From: Bostrychus sinensis
Taxonomy: Eukaryota; Chordata; Actinopteri; Gobiiformes; Eleotridae
Length of the DNA stretch: 64,000 bases
Reading direction: 5' to 3'
NCBI GenBank assembly: GCA_020698575.1
Contig: CM036245.1
Location: 2,815,609-2,879,608 of the forward strand
This document shows positions 23,901 through 34,700 of this stretch, one piece after another; position 1 is the first letter of the stretch; each line of letters opens with the position of its first letter. The notes below the pieces were generated by a model. The model ran no database searches. It was not told the origin of the DNA and was given only the letters and a program-made list of their open reading frames with translations. A program made the translations under genes and the position numbers.

Positions 23901-26476
23901 AGCCCCTTCCTCAGGTCCAACAGCGCCATCTGGCCTTGGGTGTTGGCCACCGCCACCGCGTTTCCCTCCGCGGGGAGGGACAGAGCGGTCAGAGGGTACT
24001 CCCCGAACTCCACCTCCAGGACGGGGCGGCGCTGCGGGGAGCTGGGGTCGTATACGTGCACCTGAGGAACAGAGGGACAGGTAACGCTGAAGTCCAATAA
24101 AACATTACATTCTAGAGGAGAACTGGAGAAGGTGAGGCCCAGCAACATTTCTCCCCCTCTACCTTTCTCCTTAGCTCCTCCCCTTCATTGTGCACTCACG
24201 AGAGAGGAAGCGGGGTCTCAGGTTCTCTTTTGGATCGAAAAGAGGGGACGAGGGCTGAGGGCCCCAAACGGAGCTTTCCCAGATGCACACAAACCAAGGG
24301 GCAGGAGGAGTTTACCATGAAACATTGTGTTTATTGGTAACAGCGATAGAAAAGATGTATGTTCTGAATTTATAACAATAATAAGAAGTTTGTAATGTAG
24401 GCTACATAAAACTAGCTCGTCTATTGTCTGTGCGTTTTAATTTTAGGGCTGCACAATATATCGCAAAATTATCGTTATTGCAATATCAGCAAATGCAATA
24501 TCGGTATCACAAGAATCTAAATATATCACATATAACTGCTGTGGTCTTCCATCTGACAGAGATTTACACTGAAGAATCATTTTCCACCAGAGCCTTAAAA
24601 GAACATGTGTTGTGACTAAATAAAAATGTTTAAAAAGTCCAGTTTTAGTGGGAATTTAATTAATTTAATCACAGCTTAGCCTTGTTTTATTCCTGGTTTA
24701 GTCTGTGTTAAATTCTGACTTGTAAATACAGGAACTTACATTTTTGTGAAATGTAGTGAATTTAACTTACTATGTTCCAAAAGTAGGCTCTAGTTTCAAA
24801 TATCGCAATATCGTTATCGCAATTTTCAACACAGTTATCGAATATCGCATGTTTTCTCCACATCGTGCACTGTGTTTGTAAGGTTTTAGACGAGGATCTG
24901 GGTGAGGGGTAAGAAAGGAACTGAGCCTCTCCTGGTGAATGACGCGTGTCCAGGACCAGGACCAGGACCAGGACCAGGACCAGGACCAGGACCAGGACCA
25001 GGACCAGGACCAGGACTCACCTGGTGGTACCCGGTGCAGGTGACCACTTTGTCGGACTGAGGGATGAAGGCCATGTCTTTGACCCAGTGGGGCTTCCGTA
25101 GGTCCAGCCAGTGGTCCCGCAGGTTTTTGGCGCTGAACACGGGTTTGTCCGGGTTCTCCAGGTCCCAGATCTTCAGAGGGTTCTCTTTTCCTCCGGTGGC
25201 CACTCTGTGAGGGGTCGCGGGGCTCTGACGCATCCTGTTTCAGGAGGAGAACGTCATGAACATACGGGAAACACAGCAGTTATAGTTTACTAGTTTTATA
25301 ATTAGAATAATCAGGGACTGTAATTGATTTTTTTCCTATGATACTACATCGATACACATGACCTTGTGTTGAATCTAATTTAAATGATAGCATTTCTTCT
25401 AAAAATATAGTTTGTTATTGTGGTGACTCTTTTTGTAATATTAACAAAGTTTTGACAAATTTTAGACCTAAATAGAGCTGCACAATATATCGCAAAATTG
25501 ACGTTATTCTGATTTTGTCGCTGTTTTGACTCAAAAAGTAGGCTCTATTTTCAAATATCGCAGTAATATCGTTATCAAATATCGCAGTAATATCGTTATC
25601 AAATATCGCAGTAATATCATTATCGAGTATCGCATGTTTGGGCCACATCTGCAGGCCTAGACCTAAACGAAACTAAATGTAACACCTCCATAATATTTTA
25701 TATTTTTAAACCTCGATTATGACGAGGTCAGATTTAAAACCTATTTTAAGTTTTTAAAGCCCTGAGGAGTCACATTCAGACCCAGGTCCCGGTCCTGGTC
25801 CCAGACCCAGACCCAGGTCCCGGTCCCAGACCAGGGTCCCGGTCCCAGACCCAGACTCAGGTCCCGGTCCCAGACCCAGGTCCCGGTCCCAGACCCGGGT
25901 CCCGGTCCCAGACCCAGACCCAGACCCGGGTCCCGGGTCCCGGTCCCAGACCCAGACTCGGGTCCCGGTCCCAGACCCAGACCCAGGTCCCGGTCCGGGT
26001 CCCAGACTCAGACCCAGGTCCCGGTCCCGGTCCCGGTCCCAGACCCAGACCCAGACCCAGACCCAGACTCAGACTCAGACTCAGACCCACCTGTTCACGT
26101 GCGCCCCCGCGCGCACCTCCGTCACGGGCTCCTCGCTGTCCTCCCTCCACACGCGCACCGCCCCGCCGTCCGTGCACGTGGCCAGCGCGGAGCCGCCGAG
26201 CGCGAGGAGCCCGCTGAAGCAGCCCTCGCGCGGCTCCCCGCAGCGGCGCGTGCGGGTGAACGCGCCCCTCTCGGCGCTGAACGTCCTCACGAGGCCGTCC
26301 GCGGAGCCCACGAGCAGCTCTCTCTCCGCCGCGGGACCGGCCCAGCACAGCGCGCGCACCTCCTGCTCGCGGCTGAGGCGGCTCGCGCTGCTGAAGTTGA
26401 CGGCCTGCTTCCGGCTCACGCACACGCCTTTGAGCAGCCCCGTGTCCGCGCCGAGCCACGCGTCCATCTCCGCCAT
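20933..26476 (-). CDS. wdr74: WDR74, nucleolar WD40 ribosome-biogenesis protein
   Basis: Complete four-exon coding region: 26476-26091, 25234-25021, 24061-23762, 21364-20933 (stop TGA), all GT-AG with consistent phases, about 443 residues against roughly 385 in human. The start chosen is MAEMDAWLG; an in-frame Met seven codons upstream lies in an AAAC repeat and is less likely. WD40 repeats fill residues 1-300. Recognisable stretches include TGGKENPLKIWDLENPDKPV, VTCTGYHQV, YDPSSPQRRPVLE, GEYPLTALSLPAEGN and LQCHPSLPLVASCGLDR. The C-terminal exon has an acidic repeat (VHEEEES/VHEAEES) and ends in a lysine-rich tail (KKTKKRKKGQD) expected for nucleolar targeting. In mammals WDR74 works with the AAA-ATPase NVL and the exosome cofactor MTR4 in 60S maturation. 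The greater length here comes from the repeat. All three introns hold GC-rich minisatellites. Confidence 0.96.
21014..21250 (-). repeat. wdr74: Coding 21-bp minisatellite in the WDR74 C-terminus
   Basis: Within the last wdr74 exon a 21-bp unit encodes VHEEEES or VHEAEES, about ten or eleven times, in alternating order with two DRSVHE variants. The frame is kept throughout, so the repeat lengthens an acidic linker between the beta-propeller and the basic tail. Copy number is likely polymorphic (inference). Confidence 0.93.
22484..22625. repeat. 14-bp tandem repeat, about 10 units
   Basis: Perfect head-to-tail copies of TTCATATTCACTCG in wdr74 intron 3. The overlapping open frames translate the repeat and are not genes. 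Confidence 0.93.
22770..23700. repeat. Minisatellite of 11-bp-based units (CTGGTTTAGTC family)
   Basis: The array begins as CTTAGAACTGGTTTTAGTC units. It passes to 34-bp units combining TTTTAGTCCTGG, TTTAGCCCTGCTCC and GGTCCTGG, and ends in 22-bp TTTAGCCC(T/C)GCTCCGGTCCTGG units. The 11-bp heart TTTAGTCCTGG is shared with arrays near 29.5, 35.3, 50.2, 59.6 and 61.2 kb. The array starts about 60 bp inside the donor of wdr74 exon 3. Confidence 0.92.
24444..24871. mobile_element. hAT-type MITE (TAGGGCTGCAC family), right end damaged
   Basis: It starts TAGGGCTGCACAATATATCG and is homologous, in opposite orientation, to the complete copy at 46471-46904, including the shared interior (CTGTGGTCTTCCATCTGACA region). 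The final bases of the right end are lost after ACATCGTGCA. It lies in wdr74 intron 2. Confidence 0.8.
24949..25016. repeat. Hexanucleotide repeat (CCAGGA)n next to the exon 2 donor
   Basis: About eleven copies of the hexamer CCAGGA end within a few bases of the wdr74 exon 2 donor. On the transcript strand the intron starts GTGAGTCCTGGTCCTGG and continues as TCCTGG repeats. Confidence 0.92.
25473..25659. mobile_element. Short hAT-type MITE with 8-bp TSD
   Basis: It starts TAGAGCTGCACAATATATCG and ends CATCTGCAGGCCTA. An exact target-site duplication GACCTAAA lies at 25465-25472 and 25660-25667. The interior contains three copies of ATATCGCAGTAATATCGTTATC-like sequence. It is related to the elements at 24444 and 46471 but internally deleted and rearranged. 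It lies in wdr74 intron 1. Confidence 0.85.
25780..26085. repeat. G-rich minisatellite abutting the wdr74 exon 1 donor
   Basis: Irregular repeats of CAGACCCAGGTCCCGGTCC and CAGACTCAGACC run to within 6 bp of the exon 1 donor. In the transcript the intron begins GTGGGTCTGAGTCTGAG and then has many GGG runs (GGGTCTGGG, GGGACCGGG), which could fold into G-quadruplexes or act as GGG-type splicing enhancers (inference). Confidence 0.9.
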
Positions 26477-26911
26477 CGTAAACAAACAAACAAACAAACA
26501 AACAAACTAACGGACTGTCAACACCCGGGACCCGAGCCGCAGAGAACAGCGTGGATCCGACTTCACGCGCTGCGTCGCTGCGTGATGACGACACACTGTT
26601 CTTTAACTTTATTGACAAATACTAACACAGCAAATGGAAAATTATATTTCCACGATTGCTGCTTCCACTCACAAAAAAGCAGAAAAAACATTTAGTATCT
26701 GTAAATTCTACAAACTCAACTGAGGCCTCTGTTCTTCATTTAATTCCCTCTGCAACTTCTTCTATGTTCTTGATTTGTTTGTTCGTTTTTTTCTTGTATG
26801 TTTACCGTAGGTGTATAATTGTATCCTTATGGTTTGTACTTTTTTGTTTTGAGTTATATATAAATAATAAGTATGTACAGCATGTGCCCCCAAATACTGT
26901 ACAAATGTAAA

Positions 26912-28410
26912 TTATACTATAAATAAAAAAAATAAAATAATAAAAAATCCAAACACAGCGCCATTCTCTCATCTCCTGGCTTATATTAGATTAAACTTTA
27001 TTAAAAAGGTGCAATATAAATTATTGACCAGAAATTGTGATATCTGAAAAAAATCAAGCTTTTTACTTTTGAAAAATGTGTATATTTTAGTATTTTGAAA
27101 TTGTATTTATTATTATTATTTTTGAGTTTTTAAATAATTAAGTGCATAATTATTTTAATAGAGGTCTAAAACAATGGGCAGAGATGTTCACAGGAATGAG
27201 AATTTGAATAATTTAAAATGTGTCTAATTTCTAGATGGTCTTGTTTTAAAGTTCAGATATTCACACTTTAAATAAATAAAATAAAAATAAATAAATCAAA
27301 ATAAATAATACAATAAACAAAGTTTTTTTTTTTTTTTTTTTTAAAGCAAAAATTACGGAAGCGTACGGACGCGCATAGTAATCACCAAAAAAAAAAAAAA
27401 AAAACTATCTCGTAATTACGAGATAGTTTTTTTTTTTGGTGACTACTATGAGCTTCTATAGTAAGCTAGCTGGTAGTTTCCCGCATGCTAAGTGGATAGT
27501 GGATGATAAATGGATAGCCATTTAATGTCCAAGCTTCATTGTTATAAAGCCCAAATAAAAAAATATCAAAATAATTGATTAATTGACAGGAATAATTACC
27601 GCAATTAGCCTACTGAGGCCCCTGGAGGGTGGGGCCAAACTCTCTGGCCACTTAAGCTGTGATGACTTACTTACTTAGGTTACTCAGGTGCTTTCTGGTC
27701 ACAGGTCCTGTGGCCTCTATGACCAGATCTTGAGCTGAACTTCATACTTCATAATGTTTGTGATTTGCGACATACTGGGTTCGGGGGAACTAAAGGAGTT
27801 ATCTTCCCAGTTAAAGTAGCATGGGTGGTGTTTCCAGTGTTTATCAAGTCGTGATTTGAAGCTGTTCAGACTTAGAGCAGTTACAACAGAGGCTGGCAGG
27901 GCATTCCATGTATTTACATCCTATTGCTAAAAAACCTTTGTCTCATACTGGTTACTGTGACGGGCGCCATTCAATGTCCTAAAGGGTACGTTGATCTTTA
28001 TCTCGTAATTACGAGAAAACTATCTCGTAATTACGAGATAGTTTCTCGTAATTATGTGAATATCTGAACTTTAAAACAAGACCATCTAGAAATTAGACAC
28101 ATTTTAAATTATTCAAATTCTCATTCATGTGAAAATCTCTGCCCATTGTTTTAGACCTCTATTAAAATAATTATGCACATAATTATTTAAAAACTCAAAA
28201 ATAATAATAATAAATCAAATTTCAAAATACTAAAATGTACAAAGTTTTCAAAAGTAAAAAGCTTGTTTTTTTCGGATATCACATTTTCTGGTCAATAATT
28301 TATATTGCACCTTTTTAATAAAGTTTAATCTAATATAAGCCAGGAGATGAGAGAATGGCGCTGTGTTTGGATTTTTTATTTTTTTATTTTTTTATTCATA
28401 GTATACGGAA
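26912..28410. repeat. Long inverted repeat (fold-back transposon structure)
   Basis: The left arm, about 26912-27265, and the right arm, about 28055-28410, are reverse complements with only a few differences over about 350 bp; both contain CCAGGAGATGAGAGAATGGC or its complement. The roughly 790-bp spacer holds palindromic TCTCGTAATTACGAGA motifs (27404-27430 and 28000-28050), a half-site ACGGAAGCG.GCGCATAGTA motif and a minus-strand LINE remnant (27590-27970). Just outside the right arm (28403-28452) is a small palindrome of the same ACGGAAGCGCATAGTAG family. Confidence 0.9.
27590..27975 (-). mobile_element. Non-LTR retrotransposon (LINE) 3' remnant
   Basis: The minus strand translates to a WNALPASVVTALSLNSFKSR-like stretch followed by RLDKHW, characteristic of the region after the reverse transcriptase in fish LINEs. 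It is 5'-truncated, carries stops and is not functional. It sits inside the spacer of the inverted repeat. Confidence 0.55.
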
Positions 28411-28524
28411 GCGCATAGTAGTAGTTTTGGTGACTACTATGCGCTTCCGTATTAGATAAACGCGACTTTATAAATTGAAGTTATGAAGTTTTGGTATTAC
28501 GCGTATTTTAGGCGACGGCACCTC

Positions 28525-28560
28525 TGCGCATGCGCATATGAACCACGCGACGCCATTTTG
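28525..28560 (+). promoter_or_regulatory. iws1: iws1 core promoter: NRF1 palindrome and YY1-type site
   Basis: TGCGCATGCGCA at 28525-28536 is a perfect NRF1 palindrome. GCCATTTT at about 28552-28559 matches the YY1 motif. There is no TATA box and the surroundings are CpG-rich. This pairing is typical of vertebrate housekeeping promoters. The start codon follows at 28721, leaving a 5'UTR of roughly 150 bp. Confidence 0.7.
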
Positions 28561-28720
28561 GATCCGGAGCCCGGGGCTGCCGCAGGAGCTAGTGCTTGTT
28601 TTGGATTTTAGCTGAAAAACAACAGCTGTAGTTCGTCCGGAGGTTTATCCAGGTTTTGTTTTACTCCTCCGCAGAGAGACCCCGAGGCCTCCCGGAGCCG
28701 GGGCCCCACCTGAAGCTGCG

Positions 28721-31700
28721 ATGGACGGGGAAGAGGACGACTTTATGTCCGGGAGCCGCTCCGGTAAAACTGCTTCAGTATTGTTTCTGTGAGCGAGCTA
28801 AAGCCGAGAACAGGGTTTAAATGTCACAGTTTTAAAGTTATTCAGTGTGGGATGAGTTGGAGTGTTCTCTGGAGACTTATTAAAGTTCAGAAGCTGCACG
28901 TTCCTGGAGTTAAACCTGAAACCACGAGGTTTAATGATGGAATGTGGAAAAGGAAGCTACGCAGCGGCTAAACACACTCCCTTCATAACTCCGTGTATTT
29001 ACTGAGTTTTAATCAGGAAAACACTGCAGTTTTGCCGCAGATTTATTAAGTTATGTTGATTTAAGTTTGTATCTCGCCAGTTTAACCCGGGGTTTGTTTC
29101 TGTGGATGTCACACACAGAGCTCAGTTTTCCCTCTAAAACTGCTGCTGATCACAACACTGAGCACACGGCTTTAGGGGCTGGTTTTACTGGGGATTTTTA
29201 ATAAGTTATGGTGTTGTATAAATGAGGAACAGAATAAAAATCAGTTGTATGTCAAAATAAATAACCATAAATCCCCTCTATGGGACACGCACTTGCACTG
29301 AGAGGAGTCTGGTCCTGGTTTAGTCCTGGTTTCTTCTATGGGACACATTCTTTCACTGAAATGAGTCTCGTCCTGGTTTAGTTCTTGTTTAGACCTCGCT
29401 CAGCCCTGGTTTAGTCCTGAGTTAAGCCCGGTTTAGTTCTGGTTTCTTCTATGGATCACACACTTGCACTGAGAGGAGTTTATTCCTGGTTTAGACCTGG
29501 TTTAGACCTGGTTTAGACCTGGTTTAGTCCTGGTTTAGTCCTGGTTTAGTCCTGGTTTAGTCCTGGTTTAGTCCAGGTTTAGTCCAGGTTTAGTCCAGGT
29601 TCCTGGTTTAGTCCTGGTTTAGTCCTGGTTTAGTCCTGGTTTAGACCTGGTTTAGACCTGGTTTAGTCCTGGTTTAGTCCTGGTTTAGACCTGGTTTAGA
29701 CCTGGTTTAGACCTGGTTTAGTCCTGGTTTAGTCCTGGTTTAGTCCTGGTTTAGTCCTGGTTTAGTCCTGGTTTAGTCTTGGTTTCTTCTATGAAACACA
29801 CAGTTTCCCTGAGAGGAGTTTAGTCCTGGTTTAGTCCAGGTTTAGTCCTGGTTTAGTCCTGGTTTAGTCTTGGTTTAGCTCTGGTTTAGTCCTGGTTTCT
29901 TCTATGAAACACACAGTTTCCCTGAGAGGAGTTTTAGAAGTCAGAGAGGCTGAAGTCATCCTAAAAGTGTGTTTTCTCTGATCCCATTAATAGCCAGTGT
30001 CATTGCTCCTGTCTGCTTCTCCAAACTTGGATTGTACTGTGTTTGCTGACACTTGCCTGCTGTGAGGAAATAAGTCACCAACACACTTGACACTGCTGTA
30101 GACGAGATAAATTCACTGTGTTCTTCCACTGCAGACAGGAAACAGAGCTGACTCTAGTCTCTGCCGCAGGTGAACTGGCCTTGTTGTTGACTCTCTGTGG
30201 TTTTGGTTTTGCAGACGATGGCGGTGGCACTCCGGTCCAGGACGAACACACAGCTTCAGACGCCGAGGAGGAAGTGAGGAGCGACAGGCATCACTCAGAG
30301 GTCTGTACAAAGTCTGGGACCTAAACCTGGAATCTGTCATTCTACATTTTTAATTCTGCGCTGTTTCTCTGTGTAACTAGACGTACCTTGCACTGAATGA
30401 GCCACTTTCTCTGACATCAGTTTAGTGTTGACAAGTGTAGACCGACTAATGAGAGCTTGAGAATAAAGACTAGGTGATGTATGATGGCAGAGTGGTTAGC
30501 TCTTGCCTCTCAGTAAGGAGGAGATTGTGGGGTGGACTGCTGACCTGTCTGAGTGGAGTGTGCATGTCCTCTCTGTGTCACTGTGGTTACTGTGCTACTC
30601 ACTGAAGCTTAGATCGGGCCTTCCCTGCCTTTGACAGAAGCCGTTCGTCCTCTGGGGTTAACTCTCTTCTCTCCCTTCGCTCTTTGTTTACTGGACCTCT
30701 CCGTCTCTTCACTGAAGAGTCTGGGCCTTTACTGCTGTACTTCGCTTTAACGTGGCGCTACATTTTGAGCCTGTAGTCAACTCACCCGCCCCTCTCAACT
30801 CAAGTAAACTTATCCACTCTGAGGGCTCGTTCTTAAACAGCGCGCTTCACCCACACAGGGTTCGTATCGGTGCTTGAAATTCATTGTTGTGTTTTCAAGG
30901 TTTGAAAAGTGGATGAAGTGCTTGAAAATGCTTGAAATTGTAACCTAGGCTTTTGGGTACTGGCACCTCTCTGAGCGGCCAGCACGTTCAGGTGTCAGGA
31001 TTGGGTATTGATCTTTTCACAGACTGTGGTAGAGACCCAGAGGTTCTGGTTGAGGACGTGTAATGCTCTCAGTTGTAAATATACCTAGGTTTGTTCAGCT
31101 GTAAATATATAGTTTCGCCCACTCTGCTCCAGGTGGTGGAAAAAACCTGAAAGTATAACTTTATAGTACTTGAAAAGTGCTTGAATTTGATCTTTTAAAA
31201 ACTTATACGAACCCTGACTACACAAACACTCGCTCTCCGTGTGTGGGAAGACAACGCTGCGGCCTTGACCCGTCCTGAGGATACCACGGGAAGTTCTTGG
31301 TCCTGACCTGAACCATGGGCTCGGGCAGAAAATCTAAGCTCTTCCTCCCACCTTTGTCCAAACACAGGCTTGTACAGTTGAACAGGAGAACCTAAACGCC
31401 CCACAGTGAATGAATGTGAGAGTGAATTGGTTGTCTGTCTCAGCCCCGCGATTATAACTGGGCCACTGTCCAGGCAGGGTGTGTCCCGCCTCAGGCCCGT
31501 AGTTGCTGCGATAGGCTCCAGCCACATTTCAGAAAGAGTTTTTGATAGGGCTGCAACAACTAATCAGATTAATAGATTATAATCGATTATTTAAATAATC
31601 GTCAACTAGTTTATTAATCGAATAATCGGCAACTGGGATGTTTAACAGACTCTGACCCATGCCATGTGCTGTGAGAGAAGGTTTTATTACATAGATAAAG

Positions 31701-34700
31701 CAGTAAACAGTTAAAAACAATGTACATTTTGTGTTTTTGATAAAAAAAAATCATATGTATTACAGATGATATTTGATGTATATATGCTCTATATAAACAT
31801 CTTCAAGAAGCTTGTTGCTTTGTCTGATTTAATTTAGTAAAAATTAAGTTATTTTTGGCAGCATTATCACAAATTTTTAACAAAAACTATAAAACACATC
31901 AAGTTATTAACTATTTTACTTTCGCTTCTCTATCCGACAGATGACTCGATTATCAAAATAATCGTTAGTTGCAGCCCTAGTTTTTGATCAGGAAGCAGTG
32001 TTTCCAACCTGCTTTCCTCTCGCTGGTCAGGCTGTCCCTTTCCTATTTTTCTCACTCAATATTCCACTCACTTTAGTCACATGAGGTTGTTTTAAATGTT
32101 TTTAATAGTGGTGACGTTTGCCTTGTCTTTAAACAGGACGAAGGCAGCAACGATGAGGCTCCACAAGCGATGGACACCAGCGGAGCCATGAGCGACTCGG
32201 ACGGCGAGGGCCCCTGCTAAAGATCACGAAGGAAACAGCGACGCCGAAATGAAAGAACGAGACGCCAGCAGCGACATCGAGGCGAAAGAACGGGACGATA
32301 AAAGCGACAGTGACGAGGAGTCTCCGGTGAAACGCAGGTCCAGCGCCTCAGAGGACGAGTCTCCTAAAAAACAAATCAATTCAGACAACGAGGAGGAGCC
32401 GTCCAGTTCACCAAAGAGGAGGAGGAGTTTGTCGGACGCGGAAGACGCTCAGGAGACGGAAAAGGCCAACAAAATGGGGTCCGACTCGGAATCGGAGAAA
32501 CACGACAGCGACTCAGACGGAGAGACGGCGAAGAAACGTAAAAAGACACAAATGGACTCAGATGAAGAGGGAGAAAAGGACGAAGAGGAGGAGGGGGAGA
32601 AACCGGCCAAACCTGGGAAGTGGAAGGCCGTGATGCAGTCGGACAGCGAGGACGAGGAGGGAGAGGGGGCGAGGACGAAGGCCGGGAGCGACGCCGAACA
32701 AGACGGAGGACAGAAGGACAGTGACGAGGAGGACGACCGGCCAGGTACGGAGTTATTACAACAGGTCTCTTACTCTGCATGGTTTCTAATCTGAGGGAGC
32801 TGAGGAACTGTAATGACAATAAAAATTAAAGCGCACTGCAGTTTGTTCTCCTCTCAGTCTCTCTCTGAGTCTGAACTGTTCCAGGCCAGTGTCTGGTTTC
32901 AGGCCGGGACACAGCGGGCGATCATCGGCCGTTGGGCGCGGTCGGTGACGTGAGTCTGTTTGGTGAGTTCTGCACCATCAGCACGTAGTGGGACACAGTT
33001 GGACACAGTTCTGAGTGAACTGTGTTGAATCTGCCGTCAGGCGTCGTGCTCAGCTCTGATTGGCTGTGTCCCATTCACAATTTGTCAAACAGCTCGAGTT
33101 TAACATCAAAATATAAGGAACTTTCTGTTCTACAACTACTTCATCATGTTTCCCACATCTGTGACACTAATGTGCTGCAGTTAGCTTAGCTTAGCTTGTA
33201 GCCTCGTGCTAATGTTAGCTGTTAGCTTACCTTAGCCTTAGCCTCGTGCTAATGTTAGCAGTTAGCTTACCTTAGCTTTAGCCTCGTGCAGATAAAAATA
33301 TAATCCTCCTCTGAGGCAAACAGCTGCAATAATCCAGTCTCTTTTATTCATGACTGTGATCAGAGTTTAATCTGCTGCATATGATTATTATTGACTGATA
33401 AATACTTGAGTTAAACTCGTGTGTGTTGCTGAGTTTTATTTACTAGAGTTTAAATAACCGCAGAGATTAGTGACTAGCGCCGCCTGCTGTTGTAAATAGT
33501 TATTAAGTTTTGCACATGCGCACTGCTCGGTCGTGGGTCTGCAGCGCCTCTCAGTGGCGATGAGGGGAGATGTGAGGAGACGAACAGTTGCCTCTGACAG
33601 TGGTCAGGCGTTGGGTTTGTAGTGTCCCAGGGTTAACTCCTTTCTCACACCTCACTCTGCTCTATGAGCTCACAGACCATCAGCAGAGTATCCATAAGGC
33701 CTTAAAAGTATTAAATATTATGATCAGGTGTTTAGTTTTGTTAATCTAGAGCTTAAAATTTGTCAAAACATTGTTAATATTACAAAAAGTGGTGTCATCA
33801 CAATAACAAAATATATTTATTGAAGAAAAGTTATCACTGAAATGCATGATTTCTCTTTTCATAATGTTTTAATCAGGAATTGCAGAGAGTTTCAGAGTAG
33901 TACAGATAATTCCTCAGTGTAAAATTCATACAAATTATTGCTCTGTTGTTGACGATGCTGGCATTAAATTTCACTCTAAGCGGCATTAAAAAGTCTTGAA
34001 ATGGTGTATAAAAGACAAAACCTGGAGCTTTACTGATCAGGCAGAGCTGAGAGAGTGGGATAAAGTGACCCAACAGCGACACGGAAAATTGTCAGCACTT
34101 CATGAAAATAAAGCAAAGTGTTCAGTTCACCTGAGAAACTATTTTAAATAATCATCAGATTTTAACCAATCACACAAAATGTAGTTTGTTCTCACCCTTT
34201 CTGTGGCTTTACTGCTTTGTCTTGGTTATAAACCTCCTCTCTCAGCACATGGCCTTTTTCTGAGTCTGTCAATACTCCAGTTAGAGATTAATGGATTATT
34301 AAAATGGTTAACAATTGTTTCACTCACCAATTCTGATCGATTAAGCCAAAGAGATTTTGCAGCCCTAATTTTAGTCCATTAAAGGTGGTCCTTGTGAAGC
34401 CAGATATCTTCAGAGGTGGTCTTTAGGTCCAAGCTCTGATGGTATAATAACATGATGATGTGGTGTCTTTCTGTGCAGTTAAAAGGAAGAAGGCCATTTT
34501 GTCAGACAGTGAAGACGAGGATGAAGAAAAAGCAGACAAACCAGGTGAGACGAGCTTCCACTGTAACCTGCAGCCTCTAGGAATCAAACTAGAACCCTCG
34601 TAAACAAAGATAATTCTGTTTCCAGTGAAGAGGAGCAGGGCGGTCTCGGACGACGAGAACTCGGACTCGGACGCCTCGGTCGGTCCGGATAAGGCTCTGG

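Larger units (their letters stand above)
26477..28720. promoter_or_regulatory. Divergent intergenic region between wdr74 and iws1
   Basis: The two start codons are about 2.2 kb apart, head to head. Next to wdr74 is an AAAC run (26480-26508) and then a CpG-rich stretch to about 26590 that probably holds its promoter. Next to iws1 is a CpG-rich stretch with NRF1 and YY1 sites. Between them lies a long inverted repeat enclosing a LINE fragment and small palindromic elements, annotated separately. Confidence 0.6.
30301..32136. other. iws1 intron 2 with transposon insertions
   Basis: Contains a SINE-like remnant near 30475-30600, a CAGGGTTCGTA-ended element at about 30856-31216 and a complete hAT MITE at 31546-31979. 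The rest shows nothing recognisable. Confidence 0.6.
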
